Shown piece after piece: positions 37,212-49,545 of a stretch of 64,000 nt of DNA. Numbering within the stretch: position 1 is the stretch's first letter; every line of letters starts with the position of its first letter. Under the pieces are notes generated by a model. That model did not search any database, was not told the DNA's origin, and worked only from the letters and a program-made list of their open reading frames with translations. The stretch spans positions 992,001-1,056,000 of the forward strand of contig CANTUR010000425.1 of NCBI GenBank assembly GCA_947683625.1, in the 5' to 3' direction. Both the position numbers and the translations under genes were made by a program. The stretch is from Mallotus nudiflorus (lineage: Eukaryota > Streptophyta > Magnoliopsida > Malpighiales > Euphorbiaceae).

Positions 37212-40072
37212 TATAATGACCTAGTATTTTAAATAAAATAATATTATTTTGAAATATGCAATGTTAATAATTTTAAATTTTATTTGTATATTATTATTGC
37301 TATTTGCTAATATTATTTATGTATTTTATTTTAAGAAATTATTTACATAAAATAATTTATTTCACGTGGGATTACTTGATAATATTAAAGTTAATAGTAT
37401 TATTATTATCATTGTTATTAATAATATTATTGTTATTGTTGTTGTTGTTTTGATTGCAATGTAATTTAGTAATATTATAATTGAATAAAAAAAGGTCAAA
37501 AGCAGAATGGGTCAACTGTCTTTTCTCTCATCTCTTTCTTCTTCTTCTTCTTCTTCTTCTTCTTCTTCTTCTTCTTCAGTCAATCACCTTCCACTCACGT
37601 CGGAGCCACCCTAACTGTCACCACTGAGCATCACCACCTCCGACTTCTCCCAGATGTCACCAGTCGCTGTCAGCTTACCACAAAACTGCCGGAATCGAAG
37701 GTGACCGAGAGTGAAGCTCCATAACCGTTGGTGGGCTTTCGACCACTATAGGACTTTAAACTAGACTCTTTTAAACACTCTTCCACTGATGAGTCCATTT
37801 TTAAGCTCCGTTTGAGCTTAAATCCCTTCGATTTTTAGATATATTCAATTTTTAATTTATATATTTTAGGATTTTTATTTTTTTTGAACTTGATTATGTT
37901 TGATTCATGGAAACTTGCTTCACAAATGTTGATTGTGGTAGCTTTAGCTTCTCAAATATATTTTTTGTGTATTTTTTTGAATTAATTTGAATTTTGGTTA
38001 ATTTTTTATTATTTTAATATTAAATATTGAATATTTTATAATTATGTTAATTAATTAGTTTTAAAGAGAATTTATTTAAATTAGTGTTAGTAATTTGATT
38101 TAATAATTTTAGAATTATTAAAATAATTTTTGGTGCATTTATATAATTTTTTTGAATATTATTTATATTATGTGAATTTTGTATTAATGAGTTAATTGTG
38201 TAATTTTATGAAAATTATGGTTAAATAATGTGTTTTAAATGATTTTAGAATTATATAGGATATTAAAATGATTTTTATAAATTATTTAATATTTTTAACT
38301 AATTATATTATTTACTATTTTGGTAATTAAATGGATTTTTAATTATTTTTATTGTATATTTAAGCTATTTGAATATATAAAAGTGAATTTCTACTATTTT
38401 ATATTGAATTATTGAAAAATTGGATTTTTATTAATATTATATTATTATTTGAGATTTTTATTTAATTATTGTGAAAATAATTATATTTAGTGATTTAATG
38501 TTTGAATATATTATATTTTGGTATTTTGTGGAAATTTATGGAATTTAATAATTTTTAATATATTTATTATTTTATTTGTATTTTTGATGAATTGTGAACT
38601 TTGGTTAGGAAATTGTGCAGTTCTGGATCTCAACCTGAGGTGTTGAGCTTTTATGGTATTAGAAGTGTGTTTTTCTTGCAAAATTGGGTCTACTTTTTAG
38701 TAGAGAGATGCCTATTTTATAGAGGAGGTTATGCCGAATTTTCATTAGAATTCTCATAAAATGTGACATCAAGTCGATTCTGAAATTCTGTGTTTGTCTG
38801 AGTTTTGTATTCCTAGATCGAGTCTATTTTAGAAGTATAAGTTAGGAATTTATTCTAATTTATTATTATTTATTTTTTAGTTGCAGCAAGACCAATGTCT
38901 TTCAAACCGAGCCCGTCGAGCTAATCTCGAAAAACGTAAACTTGTGAATTATTATCTTATATATGCATTGCATGTAGAATGCATAAAAATTAGCATCCAT
39001 GAATTTTATAATGAAATTAAAATTGAATATTTCTTTAAATGTAAACTATATATTTGGAATATTTTTAGTATATCTCCGGTGTACAATTGATATATTTTTT
39101 TGTATATGATAAGTATATTTTGCCATGAATGGATACTATTACATTTAAATTATGCATTTTTTTATTTTAATAATTATTAATTTTATATAAAGGATATCAA
39201 TAGAACGTGTTACCTAGTAGGTAGCACTATGATCGTGTACGTACCGATGCGATAGATTTTAGGGTTGAATGATAAAATCACTTGAGGTAACTTTTATTTG
39301 ATTGATTATTTGAGATTGATGTGACTGAGTAGTGTAATTGCGAGAGTTCGGTTGACCTAGTGTCTCGAGGCTAGTCACACTGATAGTGAGACTGCTGGAG
39401 CTCGATTGACTTAGTGTCTCGGGACCATTCTACTATCCAAAATTGAATAAGAGAATTAATTTGAAATTAAATGAGCCTCTATGGCTAGAGAGATATTTTT
39501 AGTTGAGGCTATGGATAATTAGGGTTCTATTTGATCCTTTATTGAAATAAATATTTTTCAGTAATTATTATATATAAATGTAATTTCAGCATCTTTGTAT
39601 ATATATATATACTGATGCTTGATTGCATATAACATTAGGAGGTGCATGTATATATAATATAATAATTCACTCAGTGAGGTTTGATTCCCCTCAGTTGTTT
39701 TTTTTTTTTTAGGAGATTCCTCATCTTCAGATCTTAGTAGTAAACCTCTACACTGGATTTCTTCAGCCCCGGCTAGATTATGTAAATTATTTATATGACT
39801 TTGTTGTATTCTAAAAAACTGCAATAGTAGTATTTGTATCTGTAGAATGTGATTTTAATATCAGAGACCTTTCTCTAAATATTGTATGAAATATTTTTAT
39901 TTTATGATATAACATTAAGTATTTATTTTATATCAATTTAAGTTTTAATTTTGGTGTATTTTTATTTAATTATTGCATGCGTTTTTATTTTTAAGACTTG
40001 CTACGGGTTCCGAATTCGAAACAATTCACATTCCCTAGCGCCGGGTCATGACTCCAGGTTTGGGTCGTGACA
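37212..40072 (+). repeat. Gypsy-B right LTR
   Basis: Starts TATAATGACC (TG changed to TA) after AAGGAGGGGAGAT and ends GGGTCGTGACA. It contains a CTT microsatellite near 37526-37576 and both 34-bp repeats. It differs from the left LTR by many substitutions and several indels, so Gypsy-B is much older than Gypsy-A. Confidence 0.88.
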
Positions 40073-42974
40073 TAAAAAAATTGTTAAAAGCAAGGTTTAT
40101 CAAAGAAGTCACTCACCCATAATGGATAGCTAACGTGGTTTTGGTAAAGAAGTCCAACGAGAAATACAAAATGTGTGTAGATTACAATGACCTTAATAGA
40201 GTATACCCCAAAAATAACTACCCACTGCCAATAATAGACCAACTTATAGACTCGATTGCCGATCACAGTATGCATAGCTTCGCGAACACAACACAAAGGT
40301 ATCACCAAATATTAATGAAGGAAGGAGACCAAGAGAAAATATCTTTCATTACGCACGAAGGTCTCTATTATTACAAAGTAATGCCTTTTGGGCTAAAGAA
40401 CACTAGAGCAACGTATCAACAGATGATAACCATGTGCTCCAGGCTCAAATCGAAAAGAATGTGGAAGTATACATAGATTACATCATCATCAAAAGCAAAA
40501 AAAGCATAGCAGCATCCCACTGACCTTAATTAAATCCTCTAATTACTAAGCCAACACCAAATCAAACTAAACCCAAAAAAGTGTGTCTTTGAGGTAAAGG
40601 CAGGCAAGTTTTTAGGATTCATGATATCACACAGGGGAATCGACGCTAACAAAAAATAGACAGAGATCATTCTCAATATAAAAACTCCAACAATGATTAA
40701 TGAATTGTAAAAGCTAAATGGCGAGATAATAGCCTTAGGGCGTTTCATCTCTTACTCAGTTAAATGATGCCTAACTATTCTGAGCTCTAAAAAATTTCAT
40801 GAAATTTATTTGAACTGAAGACTGTCAAGCAGCCTTTGAAGATATCAAAAATTCATATCCTCACCACCTTTGATCAACAATCTAATCCCTAAGGAAACAC
40901 TATACTTATACCTTTCTATTAGTCGAGAGTCAATAGCTTTAGTACTAGTAAGGGAGGAAGGAAGCCAACAAAGCCCAGTATACTATGTCAGTAAGGTACT
41001 CCGAGGATCAGAGACTTGGTGTCTAGCACAAGATAAGTTAGCCATGGTTGTCCCCTTGATTGTAAAATCCAGCTTCCCCTTGAGGAAAATCTTACAAAGG
41101 CCTAAAACATCTGGCAGATTAGTTTAATAATTAATATTTCTAGGAGAATTTGACATTGAGTATGAACTGAGGCAGTAAGTGAAAGCTCACGCCTTGGTAG
41201 ACTTTATGTAGGAAATGACACTAGATGACCTTGCTCCTTCTGATAGACTAAAATGGCAAGTCTATGCAAATAGGGCATTATCTACCCATGGTTCCAGTGC
41301 AGGGGTTATTCTTAAAGGGCCATACAAAGTCTTCATCAAATATGTCATCTGGATAGAATATAATGCCACTGATAATATAGCAAAATATGAAGCAGTCATC
41401 ATAGGGCATAAGTTAGCTGTAAAAGTCAAAGTCGAACACCTCATAATACACTCAGACTCCCAATTGGTGGTGAACCAAGTCAAAGGGACATTCCAAATAA
41501 AAGATTTGAGCATCGCCAGATATATTAAAAAATTTAGGCAGCTCCTAAAGAAGCTCGAGCAAGAGGGAGGATAGTGGGAAATCACCCGAATCCCTAGAAG
41601 TGAAAACATGGAGGCAGACCTATTAGCCAAATTAGTAGTTAAGGAAAACTAGACATTTAGGGAACTCAAGCTCATCGAAGCTCTAACAAAACCTAGCATC
41701 GAATATCAAGAGATCATGGACGTACGGGAAGCCCCAAAATGGATGAAACTGATCATTCAATATCTAAAGAATGGGACACTTCCAGAAGATAAACTAAAAG
41801 CTCAAAAGTTAAAGATAAAAGTTGCACACTACTCCATTTACCATAGAGAACTCTACAGAAGATCTCTCTCATATCCATGGTCTAAGTGCGTATATTCAAA
41901 AGAAGGGAACTATGTACTTAGGGAAATTCATGAAGGAATTTATAAAGCACATGAATCTTATCATTTATTAACTAGAAAAGCATTGCCATAAGGATACTAC
42001 TGGCCCATCATGTTTCAAGATGCTCAGAAACTGACTTGAGAATGCCATAAATATTAGCAGTTTGCCCGCCTCAATGATAAGTCTCCCACCCTCAAGATCC
42101 AATAAGGAGCCGTTAGCCTTTCGCCATATGGGGGATGGACATTCTGGGTCCCTTTCCTACCTCAACATCCTAGAAGAAATTCCTGATTGTGGCCATAGAT
42201 CATTTCACCAAATGGATAGAATTGGAAGTTGTACCGACCATCACGAAAACCCGAATTCAACACTTCTTTTAGAAAGAAATCATCTGTAGGTTTGGAATAC
42301 TGTATACCCTAATTACAGACAATGGAAAATAGTTCAATAATAAGAAATTCAAAAAATTTTATTCTGACCATAAAATAAAGCTCTAATTTACATCAATAGC
42401 TCACCTACAAACAAATAGATAGACAGAGGTCACTAATAGAACCATCATATAAAGGTTAAAGAAGAGGCTCGATGAAAAGAAGGGAAACTGGATCGATAAA
42501 CTCAATAATGCCATCTGGGCTTATAGGACTACGCCTAAAACCTCCACGAGGGAGACACCATTCAGACTAACCTACGGGATAGATGCAGTATTACCCGTCA
42601 AAATTAGGTCACCAATTTATAGGGTTAGCGAGGAATTAGACCATGAGGCAAATAGCATCAATACCCGAATATGCCTAAATCTACTCAAAGAAAGAAGAGA
42701 ATGGGTGTCCGCTATAACAGAGGCACACAGACAGAAGATAATTCAATATCATCACTGGCGTATCCGACCAAGACAGTACAAGATAGGAGATTGGGTGCTT
42801 AGAAGGGCAGACATCGGCAAAGGCAATTTTGGTACAAGCAAACTCGGACCTAATTGGGAAGGCCCTTATCAGATCACAGAACAAACATCTAAAAGGGCAT
42901 ACAACATCAGAGACAGACAAGGGAAGGAATTACAACAATATTGGAACTTAAATTGTCTTCAAAAATATTACTAG
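40073..42974 (+). pseudogene. Gypsy-C RT, RNase H and integrase, decayed
   Basis: Resumes the Gypsy-C polyprotein directly after the Gypsy-B target duplication. RT: KMCVDYNDLNRVYPKNNYPLP (40168-40232) and MPFGLKNTRATYQ (about 40381-40420). RNase H (41215-41640): LIIHSDSQLVVNQVKG. Integrase: an HESYH zinc-region remnant (about 41950), the core (FTKWIELEVV, LITDNGK) and a C-terminal part (42705-42974, IGDWVLRRADI ... LGPNWEGPYQI) ending LNCLQKYY-stop. Stops interrupt nearly every section. There is no chromodomain, unlike Gypsy-A and B. Confidence 0.85.
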
Positions 42975-43072
42975 TAGATGTACTCAAGATATTATCAAAT
43001 AAAGTATTTTCATTCATTGATGAGAAAGATTATATTACAAAGTCCACACTATAATAAAAAAAAGAAAAAAAA

Positions 43073-44940
43073 TTTCTAGTCTAATAACTGAGCATCAAAA
43101 AGCTCAAATAATGGGACACTCGGTAAGGGAAACTCGAACACAAAGGAGGGAGCAACACTAGCAACATTGATGGTCATAAGAGGCTCAGAAGATGATTCCT
43201 TAATTGATTTTATAGCTTTCTTCACATGAAAGGAAGAGGTCTTGCTCCAGGCATCCTCTTCAGAAGCAATCCTAGCCAAGTCAGCCAGTGTTATTTTGTC
43301 CAGGTCCATTAAGTCTAGATTCAGATTTTATAAAAGTAGGACCCTTCAACACTCAGACCTATAAGCCTTGAGAAACCCTCCTACCATGTTCTGGTAGGTC
43401 CTTTTGTCATCTTCTCGAGATTTCTCGGCCTCACCCAACTTCCTCTCTAGGTTGGCAATCTAGGAGTCTTGTTCTTCAATCCTCATAGTCAATTAAGCTT
43501 GACTGTGCTCCAGGTCAACCACCTTCTTCTGGCTCACCTCTGCCTTAAACCTCACCTCTGCATGTTTAGTTTAGCAGAGTTCCAGCGCTGCCTTCGCCTT
43601 ATCCAACTTCTTTTCGAAGTTGATCATTATGGTCCCCACCTCTGTCTCCTTTAGACTATACTAGCTCTTCAGAAAGAAGTGATTGTCCTTCACCAATAGC
43701 AAAGCTAGAATCATATGAGAAAAAGAACTAATGTTATTTTCTTGAAACCCAAAACACAAAAGATCAAATAACAATTAACACTTACCTTTAGCGAATGTCC
43801 GATTATGGAACTATACAGCTCCTCACAGCCCTCCTCCATCCAATGTTGCATGTCAGTTGGCAACCTCAAGGACTCTGCATATTGATATCTAACCTAGGCA
43901 TTTGAGACACTTAAAGGTTTCATCTTGTTTAGAATCTAGGCCCTCATGTTCTATCACCTTAAGAGCTTTAAACATTATAGGAATATTTCCTCGTTAAGTT
44001 CCACAGGATCTAAGTCTCTATCTAGGATTCACCTTTTTTGTCCCCCTTCCTTATTAATCTGAGGGGACCCCGTTATAGATTTTCCTTTTAAACTGACAAT
44101 AACTTTATCAGGTACTGTTGGTGCTATAGGCTCAGGTGATGGAGAGAATATCTGAGCATCTTCTTATTCCTCAGGCTTGTTAACTACAAACTGAATCTCG
44201 TCCACAAATGCAAAAAAGCTAGCCATCTATAAATCAAAATAAAAATACAGAAGTCAGAGTGATATATTCTGAAGGTTAAAACATACTAGTGAGTTAAACA
44301 TAATCAAGGTAAACTCTTCACAGGTATCTTAGGGATACATTTTTTATAGACCGAGCATCAGCTCGGCCTTAAAGATAAAGTTTCAAGACCATCTATTTAT
44401 CTTGGTCAGATAACCTCAGAGGACATTTCGCTTTATGGCACTCGTCTGACCACATCTACCAAACATCCACAAAGTCCAAAGGATGCTCAATAATAAAGAA
44501 TTTATGCCTCTACTTCTTATGTAGATCGGGGAGTTTCATAAAAAGGCTATGGTTGGGGATAGCTAAAAAAGAGAACATTATTTCTCCCTCTTTCTTATTC
44601 AAGATATAAAAGTATCATAGGACATTTAGGTCTGGCTCTTTACCCTCTTCATACATCAACTATATGAACCCGGTAAGAATCTGATAGCTTTTTGGGTAGA
44701 GTTGACCAGGAGCTATATTATACCTATTTAATAACTCCTTCATAAAGGGGTCTAGAGGAAACTTTTAGCCCCCCTCTAATTGGTCAAAATACACAACTAG
44801 CTTATCAAATCTAGTATACGGTATGAGCTCTAAATCTTCAATCTACCATATGCAAAATAAAATCAGCAGGAATACTAAAACGTCTCTGATACCATCCTAG
44901 TAAGTCCTCATCTATCCTAGAGATAAAAAGATAAGAGCTA
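43073..44940 (-). pseudogene. Antisense ORF region of Gypsy-C, resembling the 'putative gypsy type transposon' domain
   Basis: On the strand opposite to gag-pol. Reading from the right, degenerate frames give FSIPADFILHMVD (44920-44860), then LDPFMKELLNRYNIAPGQLY (about 44765-44700), which looks like the plant Transposase_28/PF04195 type. Further on come MASFFAFVDEIQFVV (44226), coiled-coil-like ERKLGEAEKSREDDKR (about 43450-43400), and an open end at 43309-43076. Stops and a frameshift show decay. Antisense ORFs between pol and the 3' LTR are known in Tat-group elements; their role is unknown. Confidence 0.55.
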
Positions 44941-45418
44941 ACTTATTCCCTCAATACTATAGATTTTATATAACAAACGAAAATAAAGGGATAAAAGAAG
45001 AAAACTGCACCTGAATGCATAACTCAAGCTTTGTTACAGAAAAACGTGATTACAAGGACACATAAGGAGGAAGAAGCAAGAAAGATAGCAAGAAGCAAAA
45101 AATGCAACAAGATAAGAAATCTATTATACTTATAAGGCAATGGAAGGGCTTAAAATTACCATTAATACCCTCATTAATGTTCTAGTCACCCCTACATGAT
45201 CGAAGGCAGTTTGGGAAGTAGAAAAGACCTATTAATCGAGCAGTCATCATTATGGCAGCCGAAATGTCTCCTCTTCTAACACATGAATAGACGTGATAGT
45301 TACGCTATTTAAAATTTAAAAAGGGTATCAAAATGATGTGACAATTATCAACTTCGTGCACATCATTGCCAGTTGTCCTTCCACTGTGAGCATCTGAAGC
45401 TCCAACATCAATGTCCAG

Positions 45419-45668
45419 TATCTGGAAACTGGCACCCTCATATCGCTTCTATAGTACTGAGGCTCGGCATTCGGGCCACGCTTTTAATGCACCGAGACTA
45501 TATGACACTTGGGTTACGCTTCTAATGCTCTAAGAATAAGTCAAATATCTAGAAACTGGCACCCTCATGTTGCTTCTATAGTACTGAGGTTTCGAGCATA
45601 TAAGCCTTAAAAATCTAAGATCGGTATCTAGAAACTGGCACCCTTAGGTCGCTTCTATAGTATTGAGG
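45419..45668. repeat. Tandem repeats in the 3' untranslated region of Gypsy-C
   Basis: Three copies of a 44-bp core (TATCTRGAAACTGGCACCCT through CTATAGTAYTGAGG) start at 45419, 45546 and 45625, with spacing of 127 and 79 bp. Tandem repeats upstream of the 3' LTR are a common trait of Tat-group elements. Confidence 0.85.
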
Positions 45669-46009
45669 TTCACCACTTGGGCCACACTTTTAATGCACTG
45701 AGAATCAAAACTCCAGTGACAATAGGTCCCACCACCGTATCTCGATACTGGCGAGTTAATCCTTTACGTACCCCTTTTTTATTACAGGTTTTATACGTTC
45801 GTGACCAGTTGGCACTTCCAACATGTTTCGATCTTAAGACTCGGTACTGAGCATTAAATCCCCTTACGACTGAGGCTAGCCACCTCAGCTCACCCCCTTT
45901 TTTTATCATACGACGTAATTTATGCAAGTTTCTATCCAATTAGAAAAATGTATGAGTCCACCTTATTGATACTGCAGCATTGGACATAAATATCTGGATA
46001 TATTTTTTT

Positions 46010-46030
46010 GGGGGGGGAGGGGGGGGGACT
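46010..46030 (+). other. Gypsy-C polypurine tract
   Basis: Two runs of eight or nine G separated by one A, just before the right LTR. Unusually G-rich for a plus-strand primer. Confidence 0.8.
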
Positions 46031-46032
46031 CT

Positions 46033-46439
46033 TAATACCTCACATATATATTTTTGCTTAAACAAGGTCTTTATATTATTGTATAGTGTCACTTGGCTAA
46101 AAAAGGACATCAAAGCTAAATAGGAAAAAAATCTCAATTAGGAGACTCTCGAATAAGAAAAATTACTCTCATGGTTGGCATAGGACTTCTATCAAAGAGG
46201 AATCTTATTCCTCTCATATTTGAGCATCACTATCCCTATAAATAGGATCTCATATTTCTCATTCTCATTTATTTTATTTTCTCATATTCTCGTTATTCTT
46301 CTTTTCCTTTTAGATTCTCTCTCTATATATTCTGACTTAAGTATCAGAGGGTTTGTGGGAATTCTTCCTATCTCTCACCTTATCCTCAATTGATCACTTG
46401 TAAGGTATCAGTTCAAGAGTTCCGGAAAATAAGTTATCA
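46033..46439 (+). repeat. Gypsy-C right LTR
   Basis: TAATACCTC ... AAGTTATCA; the terminal TG has become TA. It aligns fully to the left LTR and is followed by CTTAA, the target duplication. Confidence 0.88.
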
Positions 46440-49314
46440 CTTAATAATGAATTGTTTAAATTTAATTTTTTTTAATTTAATTTAATGATTAATTCAAATT
46501 GTTTACGTTTAGGAAAGCTCCTGTTCTGAGCTTCAAAACCCAAAAGAAGATGAAACTAAAGGAACTTAGTTTTCAGGTTGAAGAAGGCCTAAATTCATTC
46601 AAAGCCAAAATGGCCCTCATGCTAAAATTTCGAATTTCAGTTTAGTTGGAGTTTAATCTAATTGACCCGTTACCTATTTCTGTTTATTAATCTTTTAACT
46701 TTTCTTTGAAAAAAAATTTAGTATCCAAAAATATTTTATTTTTATTAAAAAAAAAAGCTGTTATAGTTGTAATTTAGCTTTGACCGAATCAGAAAAGTAG
46801 AAATCAGGTGTTATAAATCATCATCAACAAAAAGTTGACAAGATACCAAAAGGAAGCAAAAAGATTTTACAGTGGACAAAATGCCTTCCCAACATACAAA
46901 AATGTTCGTTCAAAAAAAAAACATACAATTGGTGAAAATTTTTTCTTTTTTTTTCCTTATTCTCTTTACAAAACTTCCTTCATTTTATAGTGATTTTAAA
47001 AGTGATTTTAAAATTTTTTATCAAAATCACCATTTTTTTTAAATCTATATTATTTTTCTTATAATACATTATTTTAGTGAGGTTTCCGTTATAAATTTGT
47101 TGTGTTTGATATTTTGGCGGTTTGATGTATTTCTTACTCTATTTTTATCGATTTTAATATATCTACACTTTTTTGTGATTTGTTGGTTACAATGAGTTAA
47201 TAATGCTCTTATTTGTCCTCTTTTATTAGCTTAGTGGCTTAGGTAATAAACATTATAAGATGAGGTTATGAGTTTGATTTACACTCCTTCTTTGACCTCA
47301 GTTGTTTAAAAAAAAATAATACTTTTATCTTGATACGATCACTTGATCCCTTTATATGATGTATATCTAAATTTGTTGGATCACACTAAAATATGAGTCA
47401 CAACGTTCATTATCAACAAGATTTAATTTACTTATTTATTTGACAATGTCAATACTTGTAAATTTTAATAATTTATTTGTATTATATTTTATGATAGATC
47501 AATTTGTACTTATAATTTTGATCAATTTGTTGATCAGTTTTAATGGAATATAAATTTTCTGTTAAAAAAAAACATACGATTTACATCAAAATAAGATCAA
47601 CGACTTAAAAAATGTATACATTTATTTATTTATTTATTTTTCGTATAATGTTGCAACAAGAGCTCATAAACGAAAATAAATGAATTCTTTCAGAGTCTAC
47701 TTTTTAACGTATAAAACTCAAATTGAAACTTTTTTTAAGGAAAATTAAGCTCCCTGCTACTTTAATCGAGTTTTATATACAACAGTATATTTTCGTCTGC
47801 AACATTGCAGCCTGCAAAGAGACAAAAACAATTGGAGGCAATTCTAATAATGCCCTCAATATTAATCAATATTTATTTTTTAATATTTTATTTATTTTTA
47901 AAATTTATAACTTAAATTATATTGAATGAATTAATAGTACAATAATTTAAATATTTATAATCTATAAATAATTATTTTAATTTTTATCAAAAAATAAAAA
48001 ATGCAAATAGTATCACTATAAATATCGCTGCTCTACTCGTGATCTGTATGTCACATCTTGAACATAGAAGAAGTATAATATTCAATAATGGAATTGTTAT
48101 GTGTCCGGTGTCTCATGTTGGCACTATCCGAACGCTTGGTTAATTTTCTGTACCTTTAATACTCAAACGCGGCCTGCCCTAGGCTTTGTTTAGACATCCA
48201 CATCGATGGGTTATAGCTAACTAGTTGACACTTGACACGGCCTGGTCTCATTCTCATTCCATCCTTCGTATCAAAAACAAAACATATATTCCTCTCAAAA
48301 TCTAAGAGAATTCTTGTCAAGAAAAAGCAGGGTGGAGAAAGGTTAAAAAAAATGAAATCTCCTAATTCAAGCAAAAGGCCTTGCGTTATTTGAAGGCCTA
48401 TGTAAAAGTGCCCTATAACTAGATTACATTACTCTTTCGATTCAGCTTTGATGTTTCATATTAATATTCTACTTTTATAAGAGTTATATTTTTTCAAATA
48501 AAAAGCTTACTTAAATAAAGGAAAAGTTTAATGAGAAAGTTTACTCCATAAAAAAAGTCTTTTTTTCTCCTAGATAAAATAATTATATAAAATTAAGAAA
48601 TTATATTTTTAAGAGATTTGAATAATATTTTTTTTTATAAATATATCTCATAACATCTTATGTCATTCATTTTATTCTCATATCCTTATTCTTATATTCA
48701 CTCATTTTCCCATTCTCATAAAAATATCATTCCATCATCTCATCATATAAACAATTATCTTTAATTTTTTATTTTATTATGTATATTCGCTTTATTATAT
48801 TTTTTCCTTATATTATTATGACTTAAACTTTGGAATATTTATGAAAAAAATTTCGCTCCTTTATTTGTTATTCTCATCAATACAACTTTCGCAAGTAAAA
48901 TATCAATTTGAAGTTATTAAGTATTTATAAAAAATTATGGAAGAACTACAGAAATCATGTATAATATACTTGAGGAAAGAATGATACCTATGTTTCCACT
49001 GGTGTTCGTCGCCAGATAAAATTGGGAAATTGCTATGTTTATATACATCTCTATTTTTGTTTAGCAACCAAAGTGTATCATTTTTTTCAGCGATGCTTTG
49101 GACAGATGTTGCTTTAACGGTCGCTAAAATGCTATATGCCTGTGTCTTTTTTAAATTCCGTCGTTCTTTTTATATTTTTAATTAGCCCATGCAAAAACTA
49201 AAAAAAATTAAAGTTCTGTACTAAATTAAAAGTGTTGCAATAAATACATAACAGAACCAATTCCAAACAAACAAGTGAATATGAATTGATGAAACATATA
49301 GCAACACCATTTTC
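46440..49314. other. Intergenic DNA, distal half of duplication copy 1
   Basis: Collinear with 54266-56258 of copy 2, with by-eye differences around 7% in the clean stretch 46500-46680. Long matched blocks: 46440-46880, 47580-47660, 48090-48420, 49000-49130 and 49235-49314. About 46896-47573 has no counterpart in copy 2 and looks inserted. No gene; a 72-codon minus frame at 48156-48374 is not kept as protein in copy 2. Confidence 0.75.
47226..47287 (+). mobile_element. Possible tRNA-derived SINE head inside the copy-1-specific insertion
   Basis: TTAGCTTAGTGGCTTAGG resembles a pol III A box, and GAGGTTATGAGTTTGATTT about 35 bp later resembles a B box (GGTTCRANTCC). The surrounding 680 bp is absent from copy 2 and bounded by A-rich AACATACRATT repeats (near 46920 and 47570). 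Box matches are loose. Confidence 0.3.
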
Positions 49315-49410
49315 ATCGTTTTGATGAAGCTCTTTTAATTGATAAAGCTCTTTTGATGAGGCAAGTTAAGTTATTCCTAGCGTCTACCGTTTCACCCTCC
49401 TCCAAGAGCA
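49315..49410 (-). pseudogene. bHLH 3'-end fragment at the edge of duplication copy 1
   Basis: On the minus strand this reads GCTCTTGGAGGAGGGT and then sequence matching the 3' UTR of the bHLH gene (56738-56825), including GATGAAGCTCTTTTAATT and AAGTTATTCC. Only the last few codons and 3' UTR were copied, so it is a relic marking the distal breakpoint, not a gene. Confidence 0.8.
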
Positions 49411-49545
49411 ATTGAATTCTTAAAAATGGTCAAATTTCAAATTTTGATATGGTCAAAAATTGAATTGTTAAATATATAAATCTAATTTTCCATTTTATTT
49501 GCGAAAACTAATAATGGAATCCAGGGTCTTATCAAAACTACACGA

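Noticed and set aside
48156..48374. 72-codon minus-strand frame in a block conserved between duplication copies
   Set aside because: The copy-2 counterpart (about 55090-55310) has changes that do not preserve the frame, so conservation reflects recent duplication rather than coding.
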